The notes under the pieces: model-generated
The model's input: the letters and a program-made list of their open reading frames with translations, nothing else
Databases searched by the model: none
What the model was told of the DNA's origin: nothing
Assembly (NCBI GenBank): GCA_958450325.1
Contig: OY288245.1
Location: 64,777,441-64,841,440, forward strand
From: Agrostemma githago
Taxonomy: Eukaryota > Streptophyta > Magnoliopsida > Caryophyllales > Caryophyllaceae
Direction of reading: 5' to 3'
Length of the DNA stretch: 64,000 nucleotides
Shown here: in pieces, positions 34,660 through 48,600 of the stretch
How positions within the stretch are numbered: position 1 is the first letter of the stretch
Layout: every line of letters begins with the position of its first letter
Made by a program: the position numbers and the translations under genes

Positions 34660-37509
34660 GACGGAAAAGGGTTTAGGGTTGGATTAGGCGAACCCGCTTC
34701 GCGGATCCGCCTTATCCATCCCTAAACCCTTTTCCTTATTCAAGGACGGAAAAGGGTTTAGGGTTGGATTAGGCGTACCCGCTACGTGGCTCCGCCTAAT
34801 CCAACCCTAAACCCTTTTCCTTATTCAAGGTCACTAAACCCGCAACAAACTGAACTCTAAGAGGGTATTGGTGAACCCTGTCGTGGATGTGATTCAAAGA
34901 TGGGGCACTGAACCTTAAGAGTAGGGTACTGCATAAGACGGGACGGAAAAGGGTTTAGGGTTGGATTAGGCGGACCCGCTACGCGGTTCCGTCTAATCCA
35001 ACCCTAAACCCTTTTCTTTATTCAAGGTCACTAAACACGCTACAAACTGAACCCTAAGAGGGTATTGGTGAACCCAGTCGTGGATGTGATTCAAAGATGG
35101 GGCACTGAACCTTAAGAGTAGGGTACTGCATAAGACGGGACGGAAAAGGGTTTAGGGTTGGATTAGGTGTACCCGCTTCGCGGATCCGCCTTATCCATCC
35201 CTAAACCCTTTTCCTTATTCAAGGACGGAAAAGGGTTTAGGGTTGGATTAGGCGTACCCGCTACGCGGCTCCGCCTAATCCAACCCTAAACCCTTTTCCT
35301 TATTCAAGGTCACTAAACCCGCAACAAAATGAACCCTAAGAGGGTATTGGTGAACCCTGTCGTGGATGTGATTCAAAGATGGGGCACTGAACCTTAAGAG
35401 TAGGGTACTGCATAAGAAGGGACGGAAAAGGGTTTAGGGTTGGATTAGGCGGAGCCGCGTAAACCCTTTTCCTTCTTCAAGGACGGAAAAGGGTTTAGGG
35501 TTGGATTAGGCGTACCCGCTACGCGGCTCCGCCTAATCCAACCCTAAACCCTTTTCCTTATTCAAGGTCACTAAACCCGCAACAAACTGAACCCTAAGAG
35601 GGTATTGGTGAACCGTGTCGTGGATGTGATTCATAGATGGGGCACTGAACCTTAAGAATAGGGTACTGCATAAGACGGGACGGAAAAGGGTTTAGGGTTG
35701 GATTAGGTGTACCCGCTTCGCGGATCCGCCTTATCCATCCCTAAACCCTTTTCCTTATTCAAGGACGGAAAAGGGTTTAGGGTTGGATTAGGCGTACCCG
35801 CTACGCGGCTCCGCCTAATCCAACCCTAAACCCTTTTCCTTATTCAAGGTCACTAAACCCGCAACAAACTGAACTCTAAGAGGGTATTGGTGAACCCTGT
35901 CGTGGATGTGATTCAAAGATGGGGCACTGAACCTTAAGAGTAGGGTACTGCATAAGACGGGACGGAAAAGGGTTTAGGGTTAGATTAGGCGGACCCGCTA
36001 CGCGGTTCCGTCTAATCCAACCCTAAACCCTTTTCTTTATTCAAGGTCACTAAACACGCTACAAACTGAACCCTAAGAGGGTATTGGTGAACCCAGTCGT
36101 GGATGTGATTCAAAGATGGGGCACTGAACCTTAAGAGTAGGGTACTGCATAAGACGGGACGGAAAAGGGTTTAGGGTTGGATTAGGTGTACCCGCTTCGC
36201 GGATCCGCCTTATCCATCCCTAAACCCTTTTCCTTATTCAAGGACGGAAAAGGGTTTAGGGTTGGATTAGGCGTACCCGCTACGCGGCTCCGCCTAATCC
36301 AACCCTAAACCCTTTTCCTTATTCAAGGTCACTAAACCCGCAACAAACTGAACCCTAAGAGGGTATTGGTGAACCCTGTTGTGGATGTGATTCAAAGATG
36401 GGGCACTGAACCTTAAGAGTAGGGTACTGCATAAGACGGGACGGAAAAGGGTTTAGGGTTGGATTAGGCGGACCCGCTACGCGGCTCCGCCTAATCCAAC
36501 CCTAAACCCTTTTCCTTATTCAAGGTCACTAAACCCGCAACAAACTGAACCCTAAGAGGGTATTGGTGAACCGTGTCGTGGATGTGATTCAAAGATGGGG
36601 CACTGAACCTTAAGAGTAGGGTACTGCATAAGACGGGACGGAAAAGGGTTTAGGGTTGGATTAGGCGGACCCGCTACGCGGTTCCGTCTAATCCAACCCT
36701 AAACCCTTTTCTTTATTCAAGGTCACTAAACACGCTACAAACTGAACCCTAAGAGGGTATTGGTGAACCCAGTCGTGGATGTGATTCAAAGATGGGGCAC
36801 TGAACCTTAAGAGTAGGGTACTGCATAAGACGGGACGGAAAAGGGTTTAGGGTTGGATTAGGTGTACCCGCTTCGCGGATCCGCCTTATCCATCCCTAAA
36901 CCCTTTTCCTTATTCAAGGACGGAAAAGGGTTTAGGGTTGGATTAGGCGTACCCGCTACGCGGCTCCGCCTAATCCAACCCTAAACCCTTTTCCTTATTC
37001 AAGGTCACTAAACCCGCAACAAACTGAACCCTAAGAGGGTATTGGTGAACCCTGTTGTGGATGTGATTCAAAGATGGGGCACTGAACCTTAAGAGTAGGG
37101 TACTGCATAAGACGGGACGGAAAAGGGTTTAGGGTTGGATTAGGCGGACCCGCTACGCGGCTCCGCCTAATCCAACCCTAAACCCTTTTCCTTATTCAAG
37201 GTCACTAAACCCGCAACAAACTGAACCCTAAGAGGGTATTGGTGAACCGTGTCGTGGATGTGATTCAAAGATGGGGCACTGAACCTTAAGAGTAGGGTAC
37301 TGCATAAGACGGGACGGAAAAGGGTTTAGGGTTGGATTAGGCGGACCTGCTACGCGGCTCCGCCTAATCCAACCCTAAACCCTTTTCCTTATTCAAGGTC
37401 ACTAAACCCGCAACAAACTGAACCCTAAGAGGGTATTGATGAACCCTGTCGTGGATGTGATTCAAAGATGGGGCACTGAACCTTAAGAATAGGGTACTGC
37501 ATAAGACGG
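34660..37509 (+). repeat. 2,850-bp HOR copy 1
   Basis: This 18-unit copy runs between TATTGATG-associated 85-bp units. It ends with a CGGTTCCGTC/CACGCTAC monomer at about 36,637-36,833, then the 85-bp unit at 36834, three full monomers (GTTGTGG, GAACCGTG, TATTGATG) and the next copy. The comparison I made with copy 2 showed identity over most of its length apart from the monomer just before the fifth 85-bp unit. Confidence 0.9.
35139..35481 (+). repeat. 85-197-61 cassette (343 bp), representative
   Basis: An 85-bp unit (35139-35223), one full CAAAATG monomer (35224-35420) and a 61-bp unit (35421-35481) form a recurrent cassette. The same 282-bp spacing from 85-bp start to 61-bp start occurs at 17360, 19673, 25960, 31528, 35139, 37989, 40839, 41858, 43270, 48888, 49822, 52366, 53755, 54689, 56618, 58289, 59763 and 62799. 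A version with two full monomers between (479 bp) occurs at 45077, 47757, 51235, 55881, 57355, 59026, 60500 and 61692. The cassette behaves as a unit of amplification. Confidence 0.88.
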
Positions 37510-40359
37510 GACGGAAAAGGGTTTAGGGTTGGATTAGGCGAACCCGCTTCGCGGATCCGCCTTATCCATCCCTAAACCCTTTTCCTTATTCAAGGACGGA
37601 AAAGGGTTTAGGGTTGGATTAGGCGTACCCGCTACGTGGCTCCGCCTAATCCAACCCTAAACCCTTTTCCTTATTCAAGGTCACTAAACCCGCAACAAAC
37701 TGAACTCTAAGAGGGTATTGGTGAACCCTGTCGTGGATGTGATTCAAAGATGGGGCACTGAACCTTAAGAGTAGGGTACTGCATAAGACGGGACGGAAAA
37801 GGGTTTAGGGTTGGATTAGGCGGACCCGCTACGCGGTTCCGTCTAATCCAACCCTAAACCCTTTTCTTTATTCAAGGTCACTAAACACGCTACAAACTGA
37901 ACCCTAAGAGGGTATTGGTGAACCCAGTCGTGGATGTGATTCAAAGATGGGGCACTGAACCTTAAGAGTAGGGTACTGCATAAGACGGGACGGAAAAGGG
38001 TTTAGGGTTGGATTAGGTGTACCCGCTTCGCGGATCCGCCTTATCCATCCCTAAACCCTTTTCCTTATTCAAGGACGGAAAAGGGTTTAGGGTTGGATTA
38101 GGCGTACCCGCTACGCGGCTCCGCCTAATCCAACCCTAAACCCTTTTCCTTATTCAAGGTCACTAAACCCGCAACAAAATGAACCCTAAGAGGGTATTGG
38201 TGAACCCTGTCGTGGATGTGATTCAAAGATGGGGCACTGAACCTTAAGAGTAGGGTACTGCATAAGAAGGGACGGAAAAGGGTTTAGGGTTGGATTAGGC
38301 GGAGCCGCGTAAACCCTTTTCCTTCTTCAAGGACGGAAAAGGGTTTAGGGTTGGATTAGGCGTACCCGCTACGCGGCTCCGCCTAATCCAACCCTAAACC
38401 CTTTTCCTTATTCAAGGTCACTAAACCCGCAACAAACTGAACCCTAAGAGGGTATTGGTGAACCGTGTCGTGGATGTGATTCATAGATGGGGCACTGAAC
38501 CTTAAGAATAGGGTACTGCATAAGACGGGACGGAAAAGGGTTTAGGGTTGGATTAGGTGTACCCGCTTCGCGGATCCGCCTTATCCATCCCTAAACCCTT
38601 TTCCTTATTCAAGGACGGAAAAGGGTTTAGGGTTGGATTAGGCGTACCCGCTACGCGGCTCCGCCTAATCCAACCCTAAACCCTTTTCCTTATTCAAGGT
38701 CACTAAACCCGCAACAAACTGAACTCTAAGAGGGTATTGGTGAACCCTGTCGTGGATGTGATTCAAAGATGGGGCACTGAACCTTAAGAGTAGGGTACTG
38801 CATAAGACGGGACGGAAAAGGGTTTAGGGTTAGATTAGGCGGACCCGCTACGCGGTTCCGTCTAATCCAACCCTAAACCCTTTTCTTTATTCAAGGTCAC
38901 TAAACACGCTACAAACTGAACCCTAAGAGGGTATTGGTGAACCCAGTCGTGGATGTGATTCAAAGATGGGGCACTGAACCTTAAGAGTAGGGTACTGCAT
39001 AAGACGGGACGGAAAAGGGTTTAGGGTTGGATTAGGTGTACCCGCTTCGCGGATCCGCCTTATCCATCCCTAAACCCTTTTCCTTATTCAAGGACGGAAA
39101 AGGGTTTAGGGTTGGATTAGGCGTACCCGCTACGCGGCTCCGCCTAATCCAACCCTAAACCCTTTTCCTTATTCAAGGTCACTAAACCCGCAACAAACTG
39201 AACCCTAAGAGGGTATTGGTGAACCCTGTTGTGGATGTGATTCAAAGATGGGGCACTGAACCTTAAGAGTAGGGTACTGCATAAGACGGGACGGAAAAGG
39301 GTTTAGGGTTGGATTAGGCGGACCCGCTACGCGGCTCCGCCTAATCCAACCCTAAACCCTTTTCCTTATTCAAGGTCACTAAACCCGCAACAAACTGAAC
39401 CCTAAGAGGGTATTGGTGAACCGTGTCGTGGATGTGATTCAAAGATGGGGCACTGAACCTTAAGAGTAGGGTACTGCATAAGACGGGACGGAAAAGGGTT
39501 TAGGGTTGGATTAGGCGGACCTGCTACGCGGCTCCGCCTAATCCAACCCTAAACCCTTTTCCTTATTCAAGGTCACTAAACCCGCAACAAACTGAACCCT
39601 AAGAGGGTATTGATGAACCCTGTCGTGGATGTGATTCAAAGATGGGGCACTGAACCTTAAGAATAGGGTATTGCATAAGACGGGACGGAAAAGGGTTTAG
39701 GGTTGGATTAGGCGAACCCGCTTCGCGGATCCGCCTTATCCATCCCTAAACCCTTTTCCTTATTCAAGGACGGAAAAGGGTTTAGGGTTGGATTAGGCGT
39801 ACCCGCTACGCGGCTCCGCCTAATCCAACCCTAAACCCTTTTCCTTATTCAAGGTCACTAAACCCGCAACAAACTGAACCCTAAGAGGGTATTGGTGAAC
39901 CCTGTTGTGGATGTGATTCAAAGATGGGGCACTGAACCTTAAGAGTAGGGTACTGCATAAGACGGGACGGAAAAGGGTTTAGGGTTGGATTAGGCGGACC
40001 CGCTACGCGGCTCCGCCTAATCCAACCCTAAACCCTTTTTCTTATTCAAGGTCACTAAACCCGCAACAAACTGAACCATAAGAGGGTATTGGTGAACCGT
40101 GTCGTGGATGTGATTCAAAGATGGGGCACTGAACCTTAAGAGTAGGGTACTGCATAAGACGGGACGGAAAAGGGTTTAGGGTTGGATTAGGCGGACCTGC
40201 TACGCGGCTCCGCCTAATCCAACCCTAAACCCTTTTCCTTATTCAAGGTCACTAAACCCGCAACAAACTGAACCCTAAGAGGGTATTGATGAACCTTGTC
40301 GTGGATGTGATTCAAAGATGGGGCACTGAACCTTAAGAATAGGGTACTGCATAAGACGG
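37510..40359 (+). repeat. 2,850-bp HOR copy 2, with one swapped monomer
   Basis: This copy is colinear with copy 1, but the monomer before the 85-bp unit at 39684 is a GACCTGC/TATTGATG/GAATAGGG type instead of the CGGTTCCGTC/CACGCTAC type. The total length is unchanged, which fits a conversion-like replacement of one monomer. It also carries private changes near its right end (AACCATAAG, GAACCTTGTCG, GGGTATTGC). Confidence 0.9.
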
Positions 40360-42000
40360 GACGGAAAAGGGTTTAGGGTTGGATTAGGCGAACCCGCTTC
40401 GCGGATCCGCCTTATCCATCCCTAAACCCTTTTCCTTATTCAAGGACGGAAAAGGGTTTAGGGTTGGATTAGGCGTACCCGCTACGTGGCTCCGCCTAAT
40501 CCAACCCTAAACCCTTTTCCTTATTCAAGGTCACTAAACCCGCAACAAACTGAACTCTAAGAGGGTATTGGTGAACCCTGTCGTGGATGTGATTCAAAGA
40601 TGGGGCACTGAACCTTAAGAGTAGGGTACTGCATAAGACGGGACGGAAAAGGGTTTAGGGTTGGATTAGGCGGACCCGCTACGCGGTTCCGTCTAATCCA
40701 ACCCTAAACCCTTTTCTTTATTCAAGGTCACTAAACACGCTACAAACTGAACCCTAAGAGGGTATTGGTGAACCCAGTCGTGGATGTGATTCAAAGATGG
40801 GGCACTGAACCTTAAGAGTAGGGTACTGCATAAGACGGGACGGAAAAGGGTTTAGGGTTGGATTAGGTGTACCCGCTTCGCGGATCCGCCTTATCCATCC
40901 CTAAACCCTTTTCCTTATTCAAGGACGGAAAAGGGTTTAGGGTTGGATTAGGCGTACCCGCTACGCGGCTCCGCCTAATCCAACCCTAAACCCTTTTCCT
41001 TATTCAAGGTCACTAAACCCGCAACAAAATGAACCCTAAGAGGGTATTGGTGAACCCTGTCGTGGATGTGATTCAAAGATGGGGCACTGAACCTTAAGAG
41101 TAGGGTACTGCATAAGAAGGGACGGAAAAGGGTTTAGGGTTGGATTAGGCGGAGCCGCGTAAACCCTTTTCCTTCTTCAAGGACGGAAAAGGGTTTAGGG
41201 TTGGATTAGGCGTACCCGCTACGCGGCTCCGCCTAATCCAACCCTAAACCCTTTTCCTTATTCAAGGTCACTAAACCCGCAACAAACTGAACCCTAAGAG
41301 GGTATTGGTGAACCGTGTCGTGGATGTGATTCAAAGATGGGGCACTGAACCTTAAGAATAGGGTACTGCATAAGACGGGACGGAAAAGGGTTTAGGGTTG
41401 GATTAGGAGAACCCGCTTCGCGGATCCGCCTTATCCATCCCTAAACCCTTTTCCTTATTCAAGGACGGAAAAGGGTTTAGGGTTGGATTAGGCGTACCCG
41501 CTACGTGGCTCCGCCTAATCCAACCCTAAACCCTTTTCCTTATTCAAGGTCACTAAACCCGCAACAAACTGAACCCTAAGAGGGTATTGGTGAACCCTGT
41601 CGTGGATGTGATTCAAAGATGGGGCACTGAACCTTAAGAGTAGGGTACTGCATAAGACGGGACGGAAAAGGGTTTAGGGTTGGATTAGGCGGACCCGCTA
41701 CGCGGCTCCGTCTAATCCAACCCTAAACCCTTTTCTTTATTCAAGGTCACTAAACACGCTACAAACTGAACCCTAAGAGGGTATTGGTGAACCCAGTCGT
41801 GGATGTGATTCAAAGATGGGGCACTGAACCTTAAGAGTAGGGTACTGCATAAGACGGGACGGAAAAGGGTTTAGGGTTGGATTTGGCGTACCCGCTTCGC
41901 AGATCCGCCTTATCCATCCCTAAACCCTTTTCCTTATTCAAGGACGGAAAAGGGTTTAGGGTTGGATTAGGCGTACCCGCTACGCGGCTCCGCCTAATCC
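40360..42000 (+). repeat. 2,850-bp HOR copy 3, partial
   Basis: This copy follows copies 1 and 2 in register through the 85-bp units at 40360, 40839, 41379 and 41858 and the 61-bp unit at 41121. From about 41,400 small differences build up (GGATTAGGAGAACCC, CGGCTCCGTC, GGATTTGGCGTACCC, CGCAGATCC). It is then replaced by a 61-bp unit at 42140 that breaks the register. Confidence 0.85.
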
Positions 42001-45000
42001 AACCCTAAACCCTTTTCCTTATTCAAGGTCACTAAACCCGCAACAAAATGAACCCTAAGAGGGTATTGGTGAACCCTGTCGTGGATGTGATTCAAAGATG
42101 GGGCACTGAACCTTAAGAGTAGGGTACTGCATAAGAAGGGACGGAAAAGGGTTTAGGGTTGGATTAGGCGGAGCCGCGTAAACCCTTTTCCTTCTTCAAG
42201 GATGGAAAAGGGTTTAGGGTTGGATTAGGCGTACCCGCTACGCGGCTCCGCCTAATCCAACCCTAAACCCTTTTTCTTATTCAAGGTCACTAAACCCGCA
42301 ACAAACTGAACCCTAAGAGGGTATTGGTGAACCCTGTCGTGGATGTGATTCAAAGATGGGGCACTGATCCTTAAGAGTAGGGTACTGCATAAGACGGGAC
42401 GGAAAAGGGTTTAGGGTTGGATTAGGCGGACCCGCTACGCGGTTCCGCCTAATCCAACCCTAAACCCTTTTCCTTATTCAAGGTCACTAAACTCGCAACA
42501 AAATGAACCCTAAGAGGGTATTTGTGAACCCTGTCGTGGATGTGATTCAAAGATGGGGCACTGAACCTTAAGAGTAGGGTACTGCATAAGACGGGACGGA
42601 AAAGGGTTTAGGGTTGGATTAGGTGGACACGCTACGCGGCTCCGCCTAATCCAACCCTAAACCTTTTCCTTATTCAAGGTCACTAAACCCGCAACAAACT
42701 GAACCCTAAGAGGGTATTGGTGAACCCTGTCGTGGATGTGATTCAAAGATGGGGCACTGAACCTTAAGAATAGGGTACTGCATAAGACGGGACGGAAAAG
42801 GGTTTAGGGTTGGATTAGGAGAACCCGCTTCGCGGATCCGCCTTATCCATCCCTAAACCCTTTTCCTTATTCAAGGACGGAAAAGGGTTTAGGGTTGGAT
42901 TAGGCGTACCCGCTACGTGGCTCCGCCTAATCCAACCCTAAACCCTTTTCCTTATTCAAGGTCACTAAACCCGCAACAAACTGAACCCTAAGAGGGTATT
43001 GGTGAACCCTGTCGTGGATGTGATTCAAAGATGGGGCACTGAACCTTAAGAGTAGGGTACTGCATAAGACGGGACGGAAAAGGGTTTAGGGTTGGATTAG
43101 GCGGACCCGCTACGCGGCTCCGTCTAATCCAACCCAAAACCCTTTTCTTTATTCAAGGTCACTAAACACGCTACAAACTGAACCCTAAGAGGGTATTGGT
43201 GAACCCAGTCGTGGATGTGATTCAAAGATGGGGCACTGAACCTTAAGAGTAGGGTACTGCATAAGACGGGACGGAAAAGGGTTTAGGGTTGGATTAGGCG
43301 TACCCGCTTCGCGGATCCGCCTTATCCATCCCTAAACCCTTTTCCTTATTCAAGGACGGAAAAGGGTTTAGGGTTGGATTAGGCGTACCCGCTACGCGGC
43401 TCCGCCTAATCCAACCCTAAACCCTTTTCCTTATTCAAGGTCACTAAACCCGCAACAAACTGAACTCTAAGAGGGTATTGGTGAACCCTGTCGTGGATGT
43501 GATTCAAAGATGGGGCACTGAACCTTAAGAGTAGGGTACTGCATAAGACGGGACGGAAAAGGGTTTAGGGTTGGATTAGGCGGAGCCGCGTAAACCCTTT
43601 TCCTTCTTCAAGGATGGAAAAGGGTTTAGGGTTGGATTAGGCGTACCCGCTACGCGGCTCCGCCTAATCCAACCCTAAACCCTTTTTCTTATTCAAGGTC
43701 ACTAAACCCGCAACAAACTGAACCCTAAGAGGGTATTGGTGAACCCTGTCGTGGATGTGATTCAAAGATGGGGCACTGAACCTTAAGAGTAGGGTACTGC
43801 ATAAGACGGGACGGAAAAGGGTTTAGGGTTGGATTAGGCGGACCCGCTACGCGGCTCCGCCTAATCCAACCCTAAACCCTTTTCCTTATTCAAGGTCACT
43901 AAACTCGCAACAAAATGAACCCTAAGAGGGTATTTGTGAACCCTGTCGTGGATGTGATTCAAAGATGGGGCACTGAACCTTAAGAGTAGGGTACTGCATA
44001 AGACGGGACGGAAAAGGGTTTAGGGTTGGATTAGGTGGACACGCTACGCGGCTCCGCGTAATCCAACCCTAAACCTTTTTCCTTATTCAAGGTCACTAAA
44101 CCCGCAACAAACTGAACCCTAAGAGGGTATTGGTGAACCCTGTCGTGGATGTGATTCAAAGATGGGGCACTGAACCTTAAGAGTAGGGTACTGCATAAGA
44201 CGGTACGGAAAAGGGTTTAGGGTTGGATTAGGCGGACCCGCTACGCGGCTCCGTCTAATCCAACCCTAAACCCTTTTCTTTATTCAAGGTCACTAAACAC
44301 GCTACAAACTGAACCCTAAGAGGGTATTGGTGAACCCTGTCGTGTATGTGATTCAAAGATGGGGCACTGAACCTTAAGAGTAGGGTACTGCATAAGACGG
44401 GACGGAAAAGGGTTTAGGGTTGGATTAGGCGAACCCGCTTCGCGGATCCGCCTTATCCATCCCTAAACCCTTTTCCTTATTCAAGGACGGAAAAGGGTTT
44501 AGGGTTGGATTACGCGTACCCGCTACGCGGCTCCGCCTAATCCAACCCTAAACCCTTTTTCTTATTCAAGGTCACTAAACCCGCAACAAACTGAACCCTA
44601 AGAGGGTATTTGTGAACCCTGTCGTGGATGTGATTCAAAGATGGGGCACTGAACCTTAAGAGTAGGGTACTGCATAAGACGGGACGGAAAAGGGTTTAGG
44701 GTTGGATTAGGCGGACCCGCTACGCGGCTCCGCCTAATCCAACCCTAAACCCTTTTCCTTATTCAAGGTCACTAAACCCGCAACAAACTGAACCCTAAGA
44801 GGGTATTGGTGAACCGTGTCGTGGATGTGATTCAAAGATGGGGCACTGAACCTTAAGAGTAGGGTACTGCATAAGACGGGACGGAAAAGGGTTTAGGGTT
44901 GGATTAGGCGGACCTGCTACGCGGCTCCGCCTAATCCAACCCTAAACCCTTTTCCTTATTCAAGGTCACTAAACCCGCAACAAACTGAACCCTAAGAGGG

Positions 45001-48000
45001 TATTGATGAACCCTGTCGTGGATGTGATTCAAAGATGGGGCACTGAACCTTAAGAATAGGGTACTGCATAAGACGGGACGGAAAAGGGTTTAGGGTTGGA
45101 TTAGGCGAACCCGCTTCGCGGATCCGCCTTATCCATCCCTAAACCCTTTTCCTTATTCAAGGACGGAAAAGGGTTTAGGGTTGAATTAGGCGTACCCGCT
45201 ACGTGGCTCCGCCTAATCCAACCCTAAACCCTTTTCCTTATTCAAGGTCACTAAACCCGCAACAAAATGAACCCTAAGAGGGTATTGGTGAACCCTGTCG
45301 TGGATGTGATTCAAAGATGGGGCACTGAACCTTAAGAGTAGGGTACTGCATAAGAAGGGACGGAAAAGGGTTTAGGCTTGGATTAGGCGGACCCGCTACG
45401 CGGCTCCGCCTAATCCAACCCTAAACCCTTTTCCTTATTCAAGGTCACTAAACCCGCAACAAACTGAACTCTAAGAGGGTATTGGTGAACCCTGTCGTGG
45501 ATGTGATTCAAAGATGGGGCACTGAACCTTAAGAGTAGGGTACTGCATAAGACGGGACGGAAAAGGGTTTAGGGTTGGATTAGGCGGACCCGCGTAAACC
45601 CTTTTCCTTCTTCAAGGACGGAAAAGGCTTTAGGGTTGGATTAGGCGTACCCGCTACGCGGCTCCGCCTAATCCAACCCTAAACCCTTTTTCTTATTCAA
45701 GGTCACTAAACCCGCAACAAACTGAACCCTAAGAGGGTATTGGTGAACCCTGTCGTGGATGTGATTCAAAGATGGGGCACTGAACCTTAAGAGTAGGGTA
45801 CTGCATAAGACGGGACGGAAATGGGTTTAGGGTTGGATTAGGCGGACCCGCTACGTGGCTCCGCCTAATCCAACCCTAAACCTTTTTCCTTATTCAAGGT
45901 CACTAAACCCGCAACAAACTGAACCCTAAGAGGGTATTGGTGAACCCTGTCGTGGATGTGATTCAAAGATGGGGCACTGAACCTTAAGAGTAGGGTACTG
46001 CATAAGACGGTACGGAAAAGGGTTTAGGGTTGGATTAGGCGGACCCGCTACGCGGCTCCGTCTAATCCAACCCTAAACCCTTTTCTTTATTCAAGGTCAC
46101 TAAACACGCTACAAACTGAACCCTAAGAGGGTATTGGTGAACCCTGTCGTGTATGTGATTCAAAGATGGGGCACTGAACCTTAAGAGTAGGGTACTGCAT
46201 AAGACGGGACGGAAAAGGGTTTAGGGTTGGATTAGGCGAACCCGCTTCGCGGATCCGCCTTATCCATCCCTAAACCCTTTTCCTTATTCAAGGACGGAAA
46301 AGGGTTTAGGGTTGGATTACGCGTACCCGCTACGCGGCTCCGCCTAATCCAACCCTAAACCCTTTTTCTTATTCAAGGTCACTAAACCCGCAACAAACTG
46401 AACCCTAAGAGGGTATTTGTGAACCCTGTCGTGGATGTGATTCAAAGATGGGGCACTGAACCTTAAGAGTAGGGTACTGCATAAGACGGGACGGAAAAGG
46501 GTTTAGGGTTGGATTAGGCGGACCCGCTACGCGGCTCCGCCTAATCCAACCCTAAACCCTTTTCCTTATTCAAGGTCACTAAACCCGCAACAAACTGAAC
46601 CCTAAGAGGGTATTGGTGAACCGTGTCGTGGATGTGATTCAAAGATGGGGCACTGAACCTTAAGAGTAGGGTACTGCATAAGACGGGACGGAAAAGGGTT
46701 TAGGGTTGGATTAGGCGGACCTGCTACGCGGCTCCGCCTAATCCAACCCTAAACCCTTTTCCTTATTCAAGGTCACTAAACCCGCAACAAACTGAACCCT
46801 AAGAGGGTATTGATGAACCCTGTCGTGGATGTGATTCAAAGATGGGGCACTGAACCTTAAGAATAGGGTACTGCATAAGACGGGACGGAAAAGGGTTTAG
46901 GGTTGGATTAGGCGAACCCGCTTCGCGGATCCGCCTTATCCATCCCTAAACCCTTTTCCTTATTCAAGGACGGAAAAGGGTTTAGGGTTGAATTAGGCGT
47001 ACCCGCTACGTGGCTCCGCCTAATCCAACCCTAAACCCTTTTCCTTATTCAAGGTCACTAAACCCGCAACAAAATGAACCCTAAGAGGGTATTGGTGAAC
47101 CCTGTCGTGGATGTGATTCAAAGATGGGGCACTGAACCTTAAGAGTAGGGTACTGCATAAGAAGGGACGGAAAAGGGTTTAGGCTTGGATTAGGCGGACC
47201 CGCTACGCGGCTCCGCCTAATCCAACCCTAAACCCTTTTTCTTATTCAAGGTCACTAAACCCGCAACAAACTGAACCCTAAGAGGGTATTTGTGAACCCT
47301 GTCGTGGATGTGATTCAAAGATGGGGCACTGAACCTTAAGAGTAGGGTACTGCATAAGACGGGACGGAAAAGGGTTTAGGGTTGGATTAGGCGGACCCGC
47401 TACGCGGCTCCGCCTAATCCAACCCTAAACCCTTTTCCTTATTCAAGGTCACTAAACCCGCAACAAACTGAACCCTAAGAGGGTATTGGTGAACCGTGTC
47501 GTGGATGTGATTCAAAGATGGGGCACTGAACCTTAAGAGTAGGGTACTGCATAAGACGGGACGGAAAAGGGTTTAGGGTTGGATTAGGCGGACCTGCTAC
47601 GCGGCTCCGCCTAATCCAACCCTAAACCCTTTTCCTTATTCAAGGTCACTAAACCCGCAACAAACTGAACCCTAAGAGGGTATTGATGAACCCTGTCGTG
47701 GATGTGATTCAAAGATGGGGCACTGAACCTTAAGAATAGGGTACTGCATAAGACGGGACGGAAAAGGGTTTAGGGTTGGATTAGGCGAACCCGCTTCGCG
47801 GATCCGCCTTATCCATCCCTAAACCCTTTTCCTTATTCAAGGACGGAAAAGGGTTTAGGGTTGAATTAGGCGTACCCGCTACGTGGCTCCGCCTAATCCA
47901 ACCCTAAACCCTTTTCCTTATTCAAGGTCACTAAACCCGCAACAAAATGAACCCTAAGAGGGTATTGGTGAACCCTGTCGTGGATGTGATTCAAAGATGG

Positions 48001-48600
48001 GGCACTGAACCTTAAGAGTAGGGTACTGCATAAGAAGGGACGGAAAAGGGTTTAGGCTTGGATTAGGCGGACCCGCTACGCGGCTCCGCCTAATCCAACC
48101 CTAAACCCTTTTCCTTATTCAAGGTCACTAAACCCGCAACAAACTGAACTCTAAGAGGGTATTGGTGAACCCTGTCGTGGATGTGATTCAAAGATGGGGC
48201 ACTGAACCTTAAGAGTAGGGTACTGCATAAGACGGGACGGAAAAGGGTTTAGGGTTGGATTAGGCGGACCCGCGTAAACCCTTTTCCTTCTTCAAGGACG
48301 GAAAAGGCTTTAGGGTTGGATTAGGCGTACCCGCTACGCGGCTCCGCCTAATCCAACCCTAAACCCTTTTTCTTATTCAAGGTCACTAAACCCGCAACAA
48401 ACTGAACCCTAAGAGGGTATTGGTGAACCCTGTCGTGGATGTGATTCAAAGATGGGGCACTGAACCTTAAGAGTAGGGTACTGCATAAGACGGGACGGAA
48501 ATGGGTTTAGGGTTGGATTAGGCGGACCCGCTACGTGGCTCCGCCTAATCCAACCCTAAACCCTTTTCCTTATTCAAGGTCACTAAACCCGCAACAAACT
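42001..48600 (+). repeat. Block F: overlapping duplications at offsets 1,807 and 2,680 bp
   Basis: 44,070-45,430 matches 45,877-47,237 at offset 1,807 (8x197+2x85+61), with shared rare words GACGGTACGG, GTCGTGTATGTG, GGATTACGCGTACCC, TATTTGTGAACC, GGTTGAATTAGG and TTTAGGCTTGG. 44,541-45,880 matches 47,221-48,560 at offset 2,680 (1,807+873), including the GGACCCGCGTAAACCC 61-bp units at 45556 and 48236 and GACGGAAATGGG. The two duplications overlap, so they happened in sequence. A one-base deletion (AAACCTTTTCC) lies near 42,663. Confidence 0.87.

Larger units (their letters stand above)
33790..42000 (+). repeat. Block E: 2,850-bp HOR (12x197 + 5x85 + 1x61)
   Basis: The 85-bp units at 34660, 35139, 35679, 36158 and 36834 recur at +2,850 (37510, 37989, 38529, 39008, 39684), and the first four again as 40360, 40839, 41379 and 41858. 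The 61-bp unit recurs as 35421, 38271 and 41121. Diagnostic monomers are CGGTTCCGTC with CACGCTACAAAC and AACCCAG, GAACTCTAAGAGG, TATTGATGAACC, GAACCGTGTCG, GACCTGCTACGCGG, and CATAAGAAGG before the 61-bp unit. CTTCTTCAAGG follows that unit's palindrome. The first copy can be traced left to about 33,790. Confidence 0.92.
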
